A program made the translations under genes and the position numbers. Under the pieces are notes generated by a model that worked only from the letters and a program-made list of their open reading frames with translations, was not told where the DNA came from and did no database searches. Below are positions 41,159-50,138 of a stretch of 64,000 nt of DNA, piece after piece (the stretch's first letter is position 1; each line of letters starts with the position of its first letter). Origin of the DNA: Corynebacterium appendicis CIP 107643 (GTDB lineage Bacteria > Actinomycetota > Actinomycetes > Mycobacteriales > Mycobacteriaceae); assembly GCF_030408415.1 (NCBI RefSeq), contig NZ_CP046976.1:62001-126000 (forward strand), given 5' to 3'.

Positions 41159-43588
41159 GTGGCGAAGTTCCTCTACCGGCTCGGCAAATGGTCATTCCTG
41201 AATAAATGGAAGGTCATCGTCGCCTGGCTGCTGCTCTTCGCCGCCGGTGTGGGCGGCGCGCTGACGCTATCGAAGCCGCTGTCATCCGACTTCGCCATTT
41301 CCGGAACACCGTCGATCGACGCACTCGAGTCCCTCGGCGAGAATTTCCCCGGGATCAGCGACCCGGTCCAGGCCCCTTCGGTGAACCTGGTGTTCAAAGC
41401 TCCCGAGGGCCAGCGCCTCGACGATAAGGCGAATATGGCCGCGATCGACGAGACAGTCGCGTATATCGAGGACAACCTGCCCGAGATGGGCGGCAAAGAC
41501 CGCTTAGGCAATCCCGTCACCGTCTCGAAGGAACAGACGGAACAGATCGTCTCCCAGATGACGGAGATGGGACTGCCCGAGGAGCGCGCCCAGGCGGATG
41601 CCGACAATGTGCGCCTGCTGTCTGAGGATGCGCGCATCGGCTACACCACTTTCGAATTCGGCGCGGAAACCTCCATGCAGGTCACTGATGAGGAACGCGC
41701 CGTGGTCAACGAGGCGCTCGATCTCGGCCGCTCGAAGGGACTGCAGGTGGAGGCCGGCGGTCCGGGCTTCGGCGATCCCATCGAGATCAAGACGACCAGT
41801 GAGATCATCGGCATCGCCGTGGCGTTTGTGGTCATGCTGGTCACCTTCGGCTCCCTCGTCGCCGCCGGCATGCCGGTGATCACCGCCGTGATTGGCGTGG
41901 GACTGGGAACTTTCCTCATTCTCATGGCCACCCGTTTCACGGAGCTCAATGAGGTCACCCCGGTCATGGCCGTCATGATCGGCTTGGCTGTGGGCATCGA
42001 CTACGCCCTGTTCATCCTCTCGCGCTACAAGCAGGAGCGCCGTCGCCTGCCGGGCGCGGAGGCCGCCGGCCTCGCTGTCGGTACTGCTGGCTCGTCGGTC
42101 GTGTTCGCCGGCACCACCGTGTTCACTGCGCTTGTCGCGCTGGTGCTCGCCCGCATCGAATTCCTCTCCTGGATGGGCCTGTCCGCCGCGGCGACCGTGG
42201 CTATCGCCGTGGCCGTGGCCATCACGCTGCTACCGGCACTGATGGGTCTGCTCGGCGACAAAATCTTCGGGGGCACAATCCCCGGTGTGGCAGGCAATCC
42301 CGGCCCCGGCGACCGCCCGGGCAAGGACCTGAACACCCGCTCTCTCGGCCGCGCCTGGGTGAACACCGTGCGCCGAACTCCCGCACTGGTCATGGCCGTC
42401 GTCGTGGTCCTGCTTGGAGTGTGCTCGCTGCCGGTGCTGCAGATGGAAATGTCCCTGCCGTCGGATTCCAACGGCGATACCGACACCACCCAGCGCAAGT
42501 CCGCCGACCTCATGGCGGAGGGCTTCGGCGCAGGCGTCAACGCGCCATTCTTGCTCGTGGTCGACGCACACGACGTCAACCCGGATACGCAGGCGCTCGC
42601 CCCGTACATGAACTCCATCCCGGATGAGGCGGTGGAGGGAGCAGGGGACGCCGATAAGCAAAAGGCGGCGTTGTCCTCCTTCATGTACGCGATGGAGCGC
42701 GCGGGCACCGTGACCGGCGTGCGTCACGCGCAGCTGGTCGGCGTCAACGACGATTTCACCGCCGCGCAGATCCTGGCGACCCCGAAGGGCGGGCCCGACG
42801 ACCAATTGACGGTGGATACCGCGCACGCGCTGCGCGAAATGGACGCCGAGATTGAGGACGCCACCGGCACCGACGTCGGCTTGACCGGCTTCACCGCCGT
42901 GCAGATGGACATCACGGAAGAGCTCGCCGACGCGATGCCGCTGTACCTTGGAATCGTGGTGGGCTTGGCGGTCCTGCTGCTCATCATCGTTTTCCGCTCC
43001 ATCCTCGTGCCGCTCGTCGCGGGCCTCGGCTTCCTGCTGTCCGTCGGTGCTGCTTTCGGCGCGACCGTCGAAGTTTTCCAAAACGGCCTGACCGGCCTGG
43101 TGAACACGCCTGGGCCGATCCTGTCCTTCCTGCCGATCCTGCTGATCGGCGTCACCTTCGGCCTGGCGATGGACTACCAAGTCTTCCTGGTCACCCGCAT
43201 GCGCGAGCAGTACACGCGGCTGCGCCGCCGGGACGACGATCCGGAGGCGGTCCTCGACGCCGTCGAAGAATCCACCGTCGAAGGCTTCGTCCAAGGCGCG
43301 CGCGTGGTCACCGCCGCCGCCATCATCATGATCGCGGTCTTCGTCGCGTTCATCGACCAACCCCTGCCGTTCATCAAGATCTTCGGCTTCGCGCTCGGCG
43401 CCGCCGTGCTTTTCGATGCCTTCTTCGTCCGCATGGCCCTCGTCCCCGCCACCATGTTCATCCTGGGCACCACCACCTGGTGGATGCCGAAATGGCTCGA
43501 CCGCATCCTGCCCAACCTGGACATCGAGGGCGAGGAGCTGGAGCGCGAATTCGAGCCCGAGTCTGACAAGGAGCACGTCCCCTCATGA
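41159..43588 (+). CDS. MMPL family transporter
   Basis: An RND-superfamily protein of 809 residues with two similar halves, each one helix, a large extracytoplasmic domain (about residues 40-200 and 435-590) and five further helices. The proton-relay region in helix 4 of the first half is VGIDYALFILSRY (D-Y pair) and in the second is FGLAMDYQVFLVTRM. Such proteins export lipids or trehalose mycolates; no cue identifies the substrate. GTG start with AGGAAAGGA ribosome-binding site. It overlaps tgt by ATGA. Confidence 0.9.
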   Translation: MAKFLYRLGKWSFLNKWKVIVAWLLLFAAGVGGALTLSKPLSSDFAISGTPSIDALESLGENFPGISDPVQAPSVNLVFKAPEGQRLDDKANMAAIDETVAYIEDNLPEMGGKDRLGNPVTVSKEQTEQIVSQMTEMGLPEERAQADADNVRLLSEDARIGYTTFEFGAETSMQVTDEERAVVNEALDLGRSKGLQVEAGGPGFGDPIEIKTTSEIIGIAVAFVVMLVTFGSLVAAGMPVITAVIGVGLGTFLILMATRFTELNEVTPVMAVMIGLAVGIDYALFILSRYKQERRRLPGAEAAGLAVGTAGSSVVFAGTTVFTALVALVLARIEFLSWMGLSAAATVAIAVAVAITLLPALMGLLGDKIFGGTIPGVAGNPGPGDRPGKDLNTRSLGRAWVNTVRRTPALVMAVVVVLLGVCSLPVLQMEMSLPSDSNGDTDTTQRKSADLMAEGFGAGVNAPFLLVVDAHDVNPDTQALAPYMNSIPDEAVEGAGDADKQKAALSSFMYAMERAGTVTGVRHAQLVGVNDDFTAAQILATPKGGPDDQLTVDTAHALREMDAEIEDATGTDVGLTGFTAVQMDITEELADAMPLYLGIVVGLAVLLLIIVFRSILVPLVAGLGFLLSVGAAFGATVEVFQNGLTGLVNTPGPILSFLPILLIGVTFGLAMDYQVFLVTRMREQYTRLRRRDDDPEAVLDAVEESTVEGFVQGARVVTAAAIIMIAVFVAFIDQPLPFIKIFGFALGAAVLFDAFFVRMALVPATMFILGTTTWWMPKWLDRILPNLDIEGEELEREFEPESDKEHVPS

Positions 43589-44859
43589 CCGACACATCTG
43601 GTACCGGTTCCCGCGTCGACCTCAGCTTCGAGGTGGGCACCCGCCTCGAGGAGGCCCCGGGCCGCCACGGCCGCACCGGCGTGATCCACACCCCGCACGG
43701 CGACATCCAGACGCCCGCGTTCATCCCGGTAGCCACCAAGGCGACGGTGAAAACGCTCACCCCGGAGCAGATCCGTCAGACGGGCGCGCAGGCCATCCTG
43801 TCCAACGCGTACCACCTCTATCTCCAGCCCGGCCCCGACATCGTGGACGAGGCCGGGGGAGTGGCCGCCTTCGAGAACTGGCACGGCCCCACCTACACCG
43901 ACTCCGGCGGGTTCCAGGTCATGAGCCTGGGCGTCGGCTTCAAGAAGGTCCTGGCCATGGACGTCGCCGGACTCACCGACGAGGACATCCGCGCCGCCAA
44001 CAAGGACCGCATGGCGCGTGTCGACGACGACGGTGTCGACTTCAAGTCCTTCATCGACGGCTCCTCCCACCGCTTCACACCGGAGGTGTCCATGCAGATA
44101 CAGCACCAGCTCGGCGCCGACATCATGTTCGCCTTCGACGAGCTGACCACGCTCGTGGATACCCGCGCCTACCAGGAGCATTCCGTCGAGCGAACCCGCC
44201 AGTGGGCACGTCGATGCCTCATCGAGCACGATCGCTTATCGACGGCCCGCCCCCACAAACCCCTCCAATCCCTCTGGGGCGTGGTGCAGGGCGCCCAGTA
44301 CGAGGACCTGCGCCGCCAGGCCACCCGTGGACTGATCGCCCTGGACGAGGAAGCCCGCGCCGAAGGCCGCCGCGGTTTCGGAGGTTTCGGCATCGGCGGA
44401 GCCCTGGAGAAGGAGAACCTGGGCACCATCGTCGGCTGGGTCACCGACGAGCTGCCGGAGGACAAGCCCCGCCACCTGCTGGGCATTTCCGAGCCCGACG
44501 ACCTGTTCACCGCCATCGAGGCCGGTGCCGACACCTTCGACTGCGTCGCCCCGACCCGCCTCGGCCGCCGCGGCGGGGTGTACACCTTGGACGGCCGCAT
44601 GAACCTCATGGCCGCCCGCTTCCGCCGCGATTTCTCCGGCGTGGACGAGGAATTCGGCGGCTATGTCTCCGAGAACTACTCCCGCGCCTATATCCACCAC
44701 CTGCTGCGCGCGAAGGAATTCCTCGCCGGCACCCTGTGCACCCTGCACAACCTCGAGTTCATGGTGCGCCTGGTGGACAATATCCGCGCCGCGATCGACG
44801 CCGGTGACTACGAGGCTTACCGCGACGAGTTCCTCGGGCGCTATTACGCGGGGCACTGA
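43585..44859 (+). CDS. tgt: tRNA-guanine transglycosylase, zinc-site variant
   Basis: A 424-residue TIM-barrel transglycosylase exchanging G34 of GUN tRNAs for a queuosine precursor. Catalytic aspartates are kept: TDSGGFQ (D106) and TFDCVAPTR (nucleophile D319). Two features differ from the enterobacterial enzyme by eye. The three zinc-binding cysteines (CxCxxC) are replaced by F-GGYVS (residues 357-362), leaving only the following histidine. The substrate loop GGLAVGE reads GGALEKE (271-277). The start overlaps the MMPL stop (ATGA). Partners nearby are the YhhQ-type transporter and gluQRS. Confidence 0.9.
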   Translation: MTDTSGTGSRVDLSFEVGTRLEEAPGRHGRTGVIHTPHGDIQTPAFIPVATKATVKTLTPEQIRQTGAQAILSNAYHLYLQPGPDIVDEAGGVAAFENWHGPTYTDSGGFQVMSLGVGFKKVLAMDVAGLTDEDIRAANKDRMARVDDDGVDFKSFIDGSSHRFTPEVSMQIQHQLGADIMFAFDELTTLVDTRAYQEHSVERTRQWARRCLIEHDRLSTARPHKPLQSLWGVVQGAQYEDLRRQATRGLIALDEEARAEGRRGFGGFGIGGALEKENLGTIVGWVTDELPEDKPRHLLGISEPDDLFTAIEAGADTFDCVAPTRLGRRGGVYTLDGRMNLMAARFRRDFSGVDEEFGGYVSENYSRAYIHHLLRAKEFLAGTLCTLHNLEFMVRLVDNIRAAIDAGDYEAYRDEFLGRYYAGH

Positions 44860-44871
44860 AACGTCCTAGGA

Positions 44872-44889
44872 TGTAGGTATGTACCTACA
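44872..44889. promoter_or_regulatory. Palindromic operator of the Phd/VapC operon
   Basis: TGTAGGTA-TG-TACCTACA, perfect 8-bp arms, 12 bases before the antitoxin ATG. Antitoxins of this type bind such dyads to repress their own operon. Confidence 0.7.
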
Positions 44890-44900
44890 GGAGGTGTGGG

Positions 44901-45140
44901 ATGACAACGCTGAGCGCCCGGGAATTCAACCGCGATGTCAGCGCCGCTAAGCGCGCTGCTCTTGATGGGCCAGTGGTGATCACTGACCGCGGCCGCGCAT
45001 CGCATGTGCTGTTGTCGGCGGAGCGTTACGAGGAGCTCGTGGCGAACACATCTAATTGGGCGAGTCGCCTCCACATGGACGAGGACATCGAATTTGAACC
45101 GGCCCGCATGGAATTCGGTCTGAGGAATCCGGAGCTATGA
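44901..45140 (+). CDS. Phd/YefM-family antitoxin
   Basis: A 79-residue antitoxin with the Phd start TLSAREFNRDVSAAKRAA and a DRGRASHVLLSAERYEEL helix; the C-terminal part wraps the toxin. It has a strong AGGAGG ribosome-binding site and a palindromic operator just upstream. The stop overlaps the toxin start as ATGA. The module divides tgt from the other queuosine genes and could have been gained by transfer. Confidence 0.9.
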   Translation: MTTLSAREFNRDVSAAKRAALDGPVVITDRGRASHVLLSAERYEELVANTSNWASRLHMDEDIEFEPARMEFGLRNPEL

Positions 45141-45556
45141 GTTTCCTGCTGGACACCAACGTGGTCAGCGAGCTTCGAAAGCCCGCCTCGAAAGTCAATC
45201 CCGGAGTGTTGGCCTGGTCGACAAAACACCCGCTTGTCGAGCAATTTCTCTCGGCCGTCACCATCTTCGAGCTTGAGCTGGGGGTGTCGCTGAAGGAACG
45301 CCGCGATCCAGTGCAAGGCGCGAAGCTGCGGGCGTGGATCGAAGATCAGGTGAAACCGTCCTTCGAAGGGCGGGTACTACCGCTTGATGCTGCGGTTGCT
45401 GCGCATGCGGCTCGCCTGCACGTGGATGATCCCCGCCCTCTGGCGGATTCTTTCATCGCGGCAACAGCGCAGTTGCATGGTCTCGCTGTTGTGACCCGGA
45501 ATGAGCGTGACTTCATCCCATTCCGGGTACCGTGCATCAACCCCTGGTCGGATTAA
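45137..45556 (+). CDS. vapC: VapC-type PIN-domain toxin
   Basis: A 139-residue PIN ribonuclease with all four acidic positions visible: D6 (LLDTNVVSELR), E45 (VTIFELELG), D104 (LADSFIAATA) and D125 (RNERDFIPF). It is expected to cleave RNA when free of its antitoxin. Its TAA overlaps the stop codon of the convergent transporter gene (shared TTAA), so transcripts of the two must meet there. Confidence 0.92.
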   Translation: MSFLLDTNVVSELRKPASKVNPGVLAWSTKHPLVEQFLSAVTIFELELGVSLKERRDPVQGAKLRAWIEDQVKPSFEGRVLPLDAAVAAHAARLHVDDPRPLADSFIAATAQLHGLAVVTRNERDFIPFRVPCINPWSD

Positions 45557-46227
45557 GCCGTCACCGCGCTCGCGCGCTCCTCGGCGCGGCGCACGGCGGC
45601 AATCGTCGGGTAGGTGACCGGCAGCAGGACGACCTCCATGAGGGTCTTCCACAGGAACCCGACGATGACGTAGTTCACGAATGCGCCGACGGAGTCGATA
45701 CCGATCACGCCGGCGGCGATGGAGCAGAACAGCAGGGTATCGGCGAATTCGCCCACAACCGTCGAACCGATCAGGCGCGCCCACAGACGGTCGGTGCCGA
45801 AGCGGTCCTTCATTTTCTGCAGCACCCACGCGTTGAGCAGTTGGCCCACGACGTAACCGGTCAGTGACGCCAAGATGATGCGCGGCAGCAGCCCCAGCAC
45901 GGCGGCGAAGGTGTCTTGCATGTCGTAGAAGCTGGCGGCGGGCAGCCAGATCGCGATGTAGAAGGACAGCACCGCGAGCACGGCGATACCGAAACCGGTG
46001 AACACAGCACGGCGGGCGGCTTTGAAGCCGTAGACTTCGGCGATCACGTCGCCGATGACGTACGAGATGGGGAAGAGGAAGAACGCGCCGTCGGTGACGA
46101 GTGGCCCGAGCTCGACGCCCTTCTGCGCGGTGATATTTGAGATGAGGAAGACTGCGCAGAACACCGCAAGCAGGTACGGGTACGGCGAGCGCGCGATGGG
46201 GTGCGGGTGGGAGATGGGGTTCGACAT
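45553..46227 (-). CDS. yhhQ: Queuosine precursor transporter (YhhQ/QueT-type VUT family)
   Basis: A 224-residue membrane protein with about six helices in the DUF165/VUT pattern: [42 protein letters not shown] and [15 protein letters not shown]. It imports a deazaguanine precursor of queuosine for Tgt to insert. ATG 46227 is chosen over 46239. It is divergent from gluQRS, with an imperfect regulatory gap of 19 bases that contains the short dyad GCAAT-ATC-ATTGC (46230-46242). Confidence 0.88.
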   Translation of the reverse strand: MSNPISHPHPIARSPYPYLLAVFCAVFLISNITAQKGVELGPLVTDGAFFLFPISYVIGDVIAEVYGFKAARRAVFTGFGIAVLAVLSFYIAIWLPAASFYDMQDTFAAVLGLLPRIILASLTGYVVGQLLNAWVLQKMKDRFGTDRLWARLIGSTVVGEFADTLLFCSIAAGVIGIDSVGAFVNYVIVGFLWKTLMEVVLLPVTYPTIAAVRRAEERASAVTA

Positions 46228-46246
46228 GCGCAATATCATTGCACAT

Positions 46247-47164
46247 ATGTCTCATTCACAATCCGCAGCTGGCCGATATGCACCGAGTCCGAGTGGGGAT
46301 CTCCACTTCGGCAATTTGCGCACGGCGGTGCTTGCGTGGTTGTTTGCGCGCCAGTCGGGCCGCAAGTTCTACATACGCGTGGAGGACATTGATTCGGAGC
46401 GTTCCAGCATGGAATCGGCCCGGCGCCAGCTGGAGGATCTCGCGACGCTGGGCATTGAGTGGGATGAGCCGGTCATCTACCAGCATGAACGCGGTGATGC
46501 GTACGCGGCGGCGTTGGAGCAGCTCGACACGTATGAATGTTATTGCTCACGCCGCGATATCCGGGAGGCGGCGTCCGCACCTCACGCCCAGCCAGGCATG
46601 TATCCAGGCACGTGCCGCGACCTCACGGAAGAGGAGCGCGCTTATCGACGTTCCCAGCTCGCCACCGAAGGCCGCCTCCCCGCCATCCGTCTGCGTGCGC
46701 TTGACCTTAAGTGGACCGTGTCCGACTACTACAAAGGCGAGTTCACCGGCCCAGTCGACGACGTGATTCTCAAACGCGGCGGGAACATGAACCAAGCACA
46801 AGCGGGGGATTGGGCGTACAACCTCGCTGTGGTTGTCGACGACGGCGCCCAGAATATCGACCAGATCGTCCGCGGCGACGACCTTCTCGGTTCCGCACCC
46901 GCGCAGGCGTACCTCGCCGACCAACTCGGGCTGCCCCAGCCGAAGTACATTCATGTTCCGCTTGTCGTTAATGCCCAAGGAAATCGGTTAGCCAAGCGTG
47001 ACGGTGCTGTCACGTTGCGGGACATGTTGGCTCGCCGAACAATCACAGAAATCATTGGGCAACTCGCCTCCTCGGTCGGCGTGGAGGGCGCGACTAGCGC
47101 GGATGAGTTGATGCGGAAGTTCGAGCCAGACATGCTTTCTGGCGAGCAATTTTTGTGGGCATGA
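46247..47164 (+). CDS. gluQ: Glutamyl-Q tRNA(Asp) synthetase GluQRS
   Basis: A 305-residue GluRS-like enzyme without anticodon-binding domain. It attaches glutamate to queuosine at position 34 of tRNA-Asp. The ATP-site is [18 protein letters not shown] (HIGH-like), the zinc knuckle CYCSRRD with PGTCRDL, and the second ATP motif [15 protein letters not shown] 47 of the gap (46247) is preferred because TATCAT lies seven bases upstream (leaderless) and the recognisable domain starts ten residues later; an upstream frame extends into the transporter gene. Its presence implies that tRNA does carry queuosine in this organism. Confidence 0.9.
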   Translation: MSHSQSAAGRYAPSPSGDLHFGNLRTAVLAWLFARQSGRKFYIRVEDIDSERSSMESARRQLEDLATLGIEWDEPVIYQHERGDAYAAALEQLDTYECYCSRRDIREAASAPHAQPGMYPGTCRDLTEEERAYRRSQLATEGRLPAIRLRALDLKWTVSDYYKGEFTGPVDDVILKRGGNMNQAQAGDWAYNLAVVVDDGAQNIDQIVRGDDLLGSAPAQAYLADQLGLPQPKYIHVPLVVNAQGNRLAKRDGAVTLRDMLARRTITEIIGQLASSVGVEGATSADELMRKFEPDMLSGEQFLWA

Positions 47165-47165
47165 C

Positions 47166-47201
47166 GAAAAATCTCCCAGCCCTTGAGTGTGGGCTGGGAG
47201 A
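47166..47201 (-). terminator. Terminator of tRNA-Ser(GGA)
   Basis: TCTCCCAGCCC/GGGCTGGGAGA, an 11-bp perfect stem with an 8-base loop, followed on the minus strand by TTTTTCG. It overlaps the 3' end region of gluQRS and may end that message as well. Confidence 0.85.
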
Positions 47202-47206
47202 CATTG

Positions 47207-47292
47207 CGGAGGATGTGGGATTTGAACCCACGAGGGTCGTGAAACCCGCACGCGTTCCAGGCGTGTGACATAGGCCGCTAGTCGAATCCTCC
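47207..47292 (-). tRNA. tRNA-Ser(GGA)
   Basis: Minus-strand cloverleaf with acceptor GGAGGAT/ATCCTCC, anticodon loop CTGGAAC (GGA), long variable arm and T-arm GGTTCAAATCC. The 3' CCA is not encoded. The strong terminator follows six bases later. Confidence 0.95.
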
Positions 47293-47417
47293 AGCGACGT
47301 CACCGTTGTGCAAGGGCAAGCCCCGGCGCAACGCGTCGAGGCACTACTTTAGCGGATAGAGGGGGAGGGACAAAATTGGTGGTGGGAGGGGGCGTCGATA
47401 CGCGAAAAGCGCGGTTT

Positions 47418-47446
47418 TTGAACTGCTTGCCGCAAGCTACTAAACT
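47418..47446 (+). promoter_or_regulatory. Promoter of the SRP RNA gene
   Basis: TTGAAC 47418-47423 and TAAACT 47441-47446, spaced exactly 17 bases, eight bases before the SRP RNA stem. Confidence 0.7.
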
Positions 47447-47454
47447 TGCCCGCA

Positions 47455-47540
47455 GGATCCCACGTGGTGCATATCTTGTGAACTCCCCCAGGGCGGGAAC
47501 GCAGCAAGGGTCAGCGAGCTCTGGCAGGTGCGTGGGGTCC
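47455..47540 (+). ncRNA. ffs: Signal recognition particle RNA (4.5S-type)
   Basis: Terminal stem GGATCCCACG/CGTGGGGTCC (ten pairs with one G-U) encloses the conserved helix-8 core, including GGGAACGCAGCAAGGGTCA in the asymmetric-loop region. The RNA binds Ffh and directs nascent membrane proteins to the translocon. A consensus promoter lies just upstream; a T-rich stretch (TTTATTTTG) follows at 47541. Ends may differ by a few bases. Confidence 0.88.
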
Positions 47541-47637
47541 CTTTATTTTGCCCGGATCCGCTGGGGGCTATGGGTGCAGGGCGCATGTAGTCTGGGCGAC
47601 GTAGAAAGTCCACTCCTTCGAAGGAAGTGATCCCACA

Positions 47638-48909
47638 ATGTCCCTGCTCAATCTGGACCCCGCTGCCCGTGAGGAACTCGCGGCGAAGGTGCGCGAGGAA
47701 TATGAAACCCTCAAGGCCCGCAACCTGGACTTGGACCTAACGCGCGGGAAACCGTCGTCGGAGCAGCTGGACCTCAGCAACGAGCTGCTAGAGCTGCCGG
47801 GCAGGGACAACTACGTGGATGCTGCGGGCGCGGATGTGCGCAATTACGGCAACCTCAAGGGCATTAAGGACATCCGGGAGATCTGGGCCGAGCTCATCGG
47901 CGTGTCGGTAGACAATCTGTACGCGGAGGATTCCTCCTCGCTGAACATCATGTTCGACCTGATCAGCTGGTCGTTCATCTTCGGCAACAACGATTCGGAG
48001 CGCCCGTGGCGCGAAGAGGAGACCGTCAAGTGGATCTGTCCGGTGCCGGGCTACGACCGTCACTTCGCTATCGCTGAGAAGCTCGGCTTCGAGATGGTCT
48101 CTGTGCCCATGCTGGAAGACGGCCCGGATGCGGACGCCGTCGCCGAGCTGGTCAAGGACCCGGCGGTGAAAGGCATGTGGGTCGTGCCGATGTTCGCCAA
48201 CCCGTCCGGCGTGACAGCGACGGAGGAAGTCGCGCGTGCGCTCGCCACGATGGAGACCGCGGCGCCCGACTTCCGCATTGTGTGGGATAACGCCTACGCC
48301 GTGCACACCTTCACCGAGGACTTCCCGGCCATCGTCGACGTGCTCGGCATCGCGGAGGAGGCGGGCAACGCGAACCGTTTCTGGGTGATGAGCTCCACCT
48401 CCAAGATCACGCACGCGGGCGCGGGCGTGGCCTTCTTCGCGTCCTCGACGGAGAACCTGGACTGGTACGCCTCCATCGCAGGTATCCGCGGCATCGGCCC
48501 GAATAAGGTCAACCAGCTGGCGCACGCGAAGTTCTTCGGCGACGCCGACGGCGTGCGCGCGCTGATGCAGAAGCACGCGCAGATCCTCAAGCCGAAATTC
48601 GACGCGGTCCTGGAGATCCTCGAGAACCGTCTCGGCGAGTACGAGGTCGCGCGCTGGACCACCCCGGCCGGCGGCTACTTCATTTCCCTCGACGTCATCG
48701 ACGGCACCGCCCACCGCGTGTGGGAGCTCGCCCGAGAGGCCGGCATCACCCTGACCAAGGCCGGTTCCGCTTTCCCGAAGGGGGAGGACCCGAACGACCG
48801 CAACATCCGTCTCGCGCCGTCGCTTCCGCCTATCGACGAAGTGCGCACCGCCATGGACGGCGTGGCCACCTGCGTGCTCCTCGCGGCACTGGAGAAGCTC
48901 GAGGGCTAG
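47638..48909 (+). CDS. aspT: Aspartate aminotransferase AspT (subgroup 1c)
   Basis: A 423-residue PLP enzyme of the AspT group found in corynebacteria and mycobacteria (Rv3722c-like). It makes aspartate from oxaloacetate and glutamate. Features are LDLTRGKPSSEQLDLS near the N-terminus, MWVVPMFANPSGVTAT, FRIVWDNAYAVHTF and the PLP lysine in MSSTSKITHAGAGV. The neighbours ffs and dnaX match the order I recall in those genera. Ribosome-binding site GAAGGAAG. Confidence 0.92.
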   Translation: MSLLNLDPAAREELAAKVREEYETLKARNLDLDLTRGKPSSEQLDLSNELLELPGRDNYVDAAGADVRNYGNLKGIKDIREIWAELIGVSVDNLYAEDSSSLNIMFDLISWSFIFGNNDSERPWREEETVKWICPVPGYDRHFAIAEKLGFEMVSVPMLEDGPDADAVAELVKDPAVKGMWVVPMFANPSGVTATEEVARALATMETAAPDFRIVWDNAYAVHTFTEDFPAIVDVLGIAEEAGNANRFWVMSSTSKITHAGAGVAFFASSTENLDWYASIAGIRGIGPNKVNQLAHAKFFGDADGVRALMQKHAQILKPKFDAVLEILENRLGEYEVARWTTPAGGYFISLDVIDGTAHRVWELAREAGITLTKAGSAFPKGEDPNDRNIRLAPSLPPIDEVRTAMDGVATCVLLAALEKLEG

Positions 48910-49478
48910 TGACACCGCAGGAGACACACGCCTGGCTCACCGACGTTCTGGGTCCCATGGACCTTCTCGACGTTAACGGGATGGCCATCGGGGTCGCACC
49001 GGTGATTCCGGCGACGGTCAGCGTTGGGTTCAGCGGGATCGACAGCGGCCTCGTCGTCGACGATCCCGAAACGGATGGCACCGGCGCTGCTCCCGTAACG
49101 GAGGTGCGCTGCGAGATCATCTGCGCCGCTGACGGTGCGACCCCGCAGCAGCCTGTCATGGCCGTTGCGGGTGCATGGAACACGCTGGTCACTGCGGGCA
49201 TTCCGGGGCAGCCGGGCACTGCGCTTCCGGGGTTGGTGAACGACCCGGCGCTCACCGTCCACCACGGTCTGCTGCGCGAGCCGCAGATCTTCGACCGCGG
49301 CACGCCGCTGGTCAATGAGCCCGCCACCGACGACGCCCCGGCACGCATGACGCTGCTGCTGGAGCTGGTGCTGCTCACCGACGACGAGTACGAGATCGCG
49401 TCAGAGCAGGGCATCGATGTGTTGGAGCGCCGCATGCACCGTCGTCAGACTAGCCTCGGAAACTGGAGCCGCGACTAA
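48909..49478 (+). CDS. Hypothetical protein, 189 aa, coupled to aspT
   Basis: I do not recognise the family. It is acidic and soluble, with a strand-rich first half (GVAPVIPATVSVGFSGIDSG) and a second half ending in RRMHRRQTSLGNWSRD. It resembles in size and pattern proteins that carry a suppressor-of-fused-like fold, but that is only an impression. The GTG shares its first G with the last base of the aspT stop (TAGTG), so it is translated with aspT; a longer open frame from 48720 lies inside aspT and is not used. Confidence 0.55.
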   Translation: MTPQETHAWLTDVLGPMDLLDVNGMAIGVAPVIPATVSVGFSGIDSGLVVDDPETDGTGAAPVTEVRCEIICAADGATPQQPVMAVAGAWNTLVTAGIPGQPGTALPGLVNDPALTVHHGLLREPQIFDRGTPLVNEPATDDAPARMTLLLELVLLTDDEYEIASEQGIDVLERRMHRRQTSLGNWSRD

Positions 49479-49493
49479 GGCCACCACAGGCCG

Positions 49494-50138
49494 TTAGGTG
49501 ATCCCCCGCTCGGAGAGGTACATCAGGATCGCGCGGACGCGGCGGTTCTCCTCGTCGGGGGTCAGCCCCAGCTTGGAGAAGATGCTGGACACATGCTTGG
49601 CCACCGCGGCGCCGGAGAAGTAAAGCTTTTCCGCGATCTCGGCATTGGACAGACCCTCCGCCATGAGCTCGAGGACCTCGCGTTCGCGCGGGGTGAGCGC
49701 GGTCAGCCACTGGGAACTGGCGGCCATGAGCTCGCCCGCCACATCCGGGTCGATGACCACGCCGCCGCTGGCCACGGTCTCGCATGCCTGGACGAAGTCT
49801 TTCACCTCCGCAACGCGGTCTTTGAGCAGGTAGCCGGTGCCGCCGTCGCCGCCGGAGAACAGCTCTCGGGCGTACGCGGGCGCGACATACTGCGACAGCA
49901 CGAGCACATTCACGGGGCCGTTCTCACGCAACTTCAAGGCAGCTTGCAGGCCGTCGTCGCGCATGGCGGGAGGCATGCGCACATCAGTGATCACGAGGTC
50001 GGGTGCATGCTTATCGACGGCCCCCGGGAGCACCTCCGCATCCCCCACCTGCCCGACCACCTCGTGGCCGCGCCGGATGAGCAGACCTGCGACGCCTTCG
50101 CGCAGCAGGGCGGAATCGTCGGCTATCACGATCTTCAT
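49494..50138 (-). CDS. NarL/LuxR-family response regulator
   Basis: A 214-residue regulator with a receiver domain (residues 1-120; acid pocket D7/D8, phosphorylated D52 in VITDVRMPP, then lysine in LLKDRVAEV) and a LuxR helix-turn-helix from about residue 145 (LTPREREVLELMAEGLSNAEIA region). It is paired with the histidine kinase upstream (4-base overlap, ATGA) and probably binds the 20-bp dyad at 50829, which would set both its own operon and the ABC transporter. The signal is unknown. Confidence 0.9.
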   Translation of the reverse strand: MKIVIADDSALLREGVAGLLIRRGHEVVGQVGDAEVLPGAVDKHAPDLVITDVRMPPAMRDDGLQAALKLRENGPVNVLVLSQYVAPAYARELFSGGDGGTGYLLKDRVAEVKDFVQACETVASGGVVIDPDVAGELMAASSQWLTALTPREREVLELMAEGLSNAEIAEKLYFSGAAVAKHVSSIFSKLGLTPDEENRRVRAILMYLSERGIT

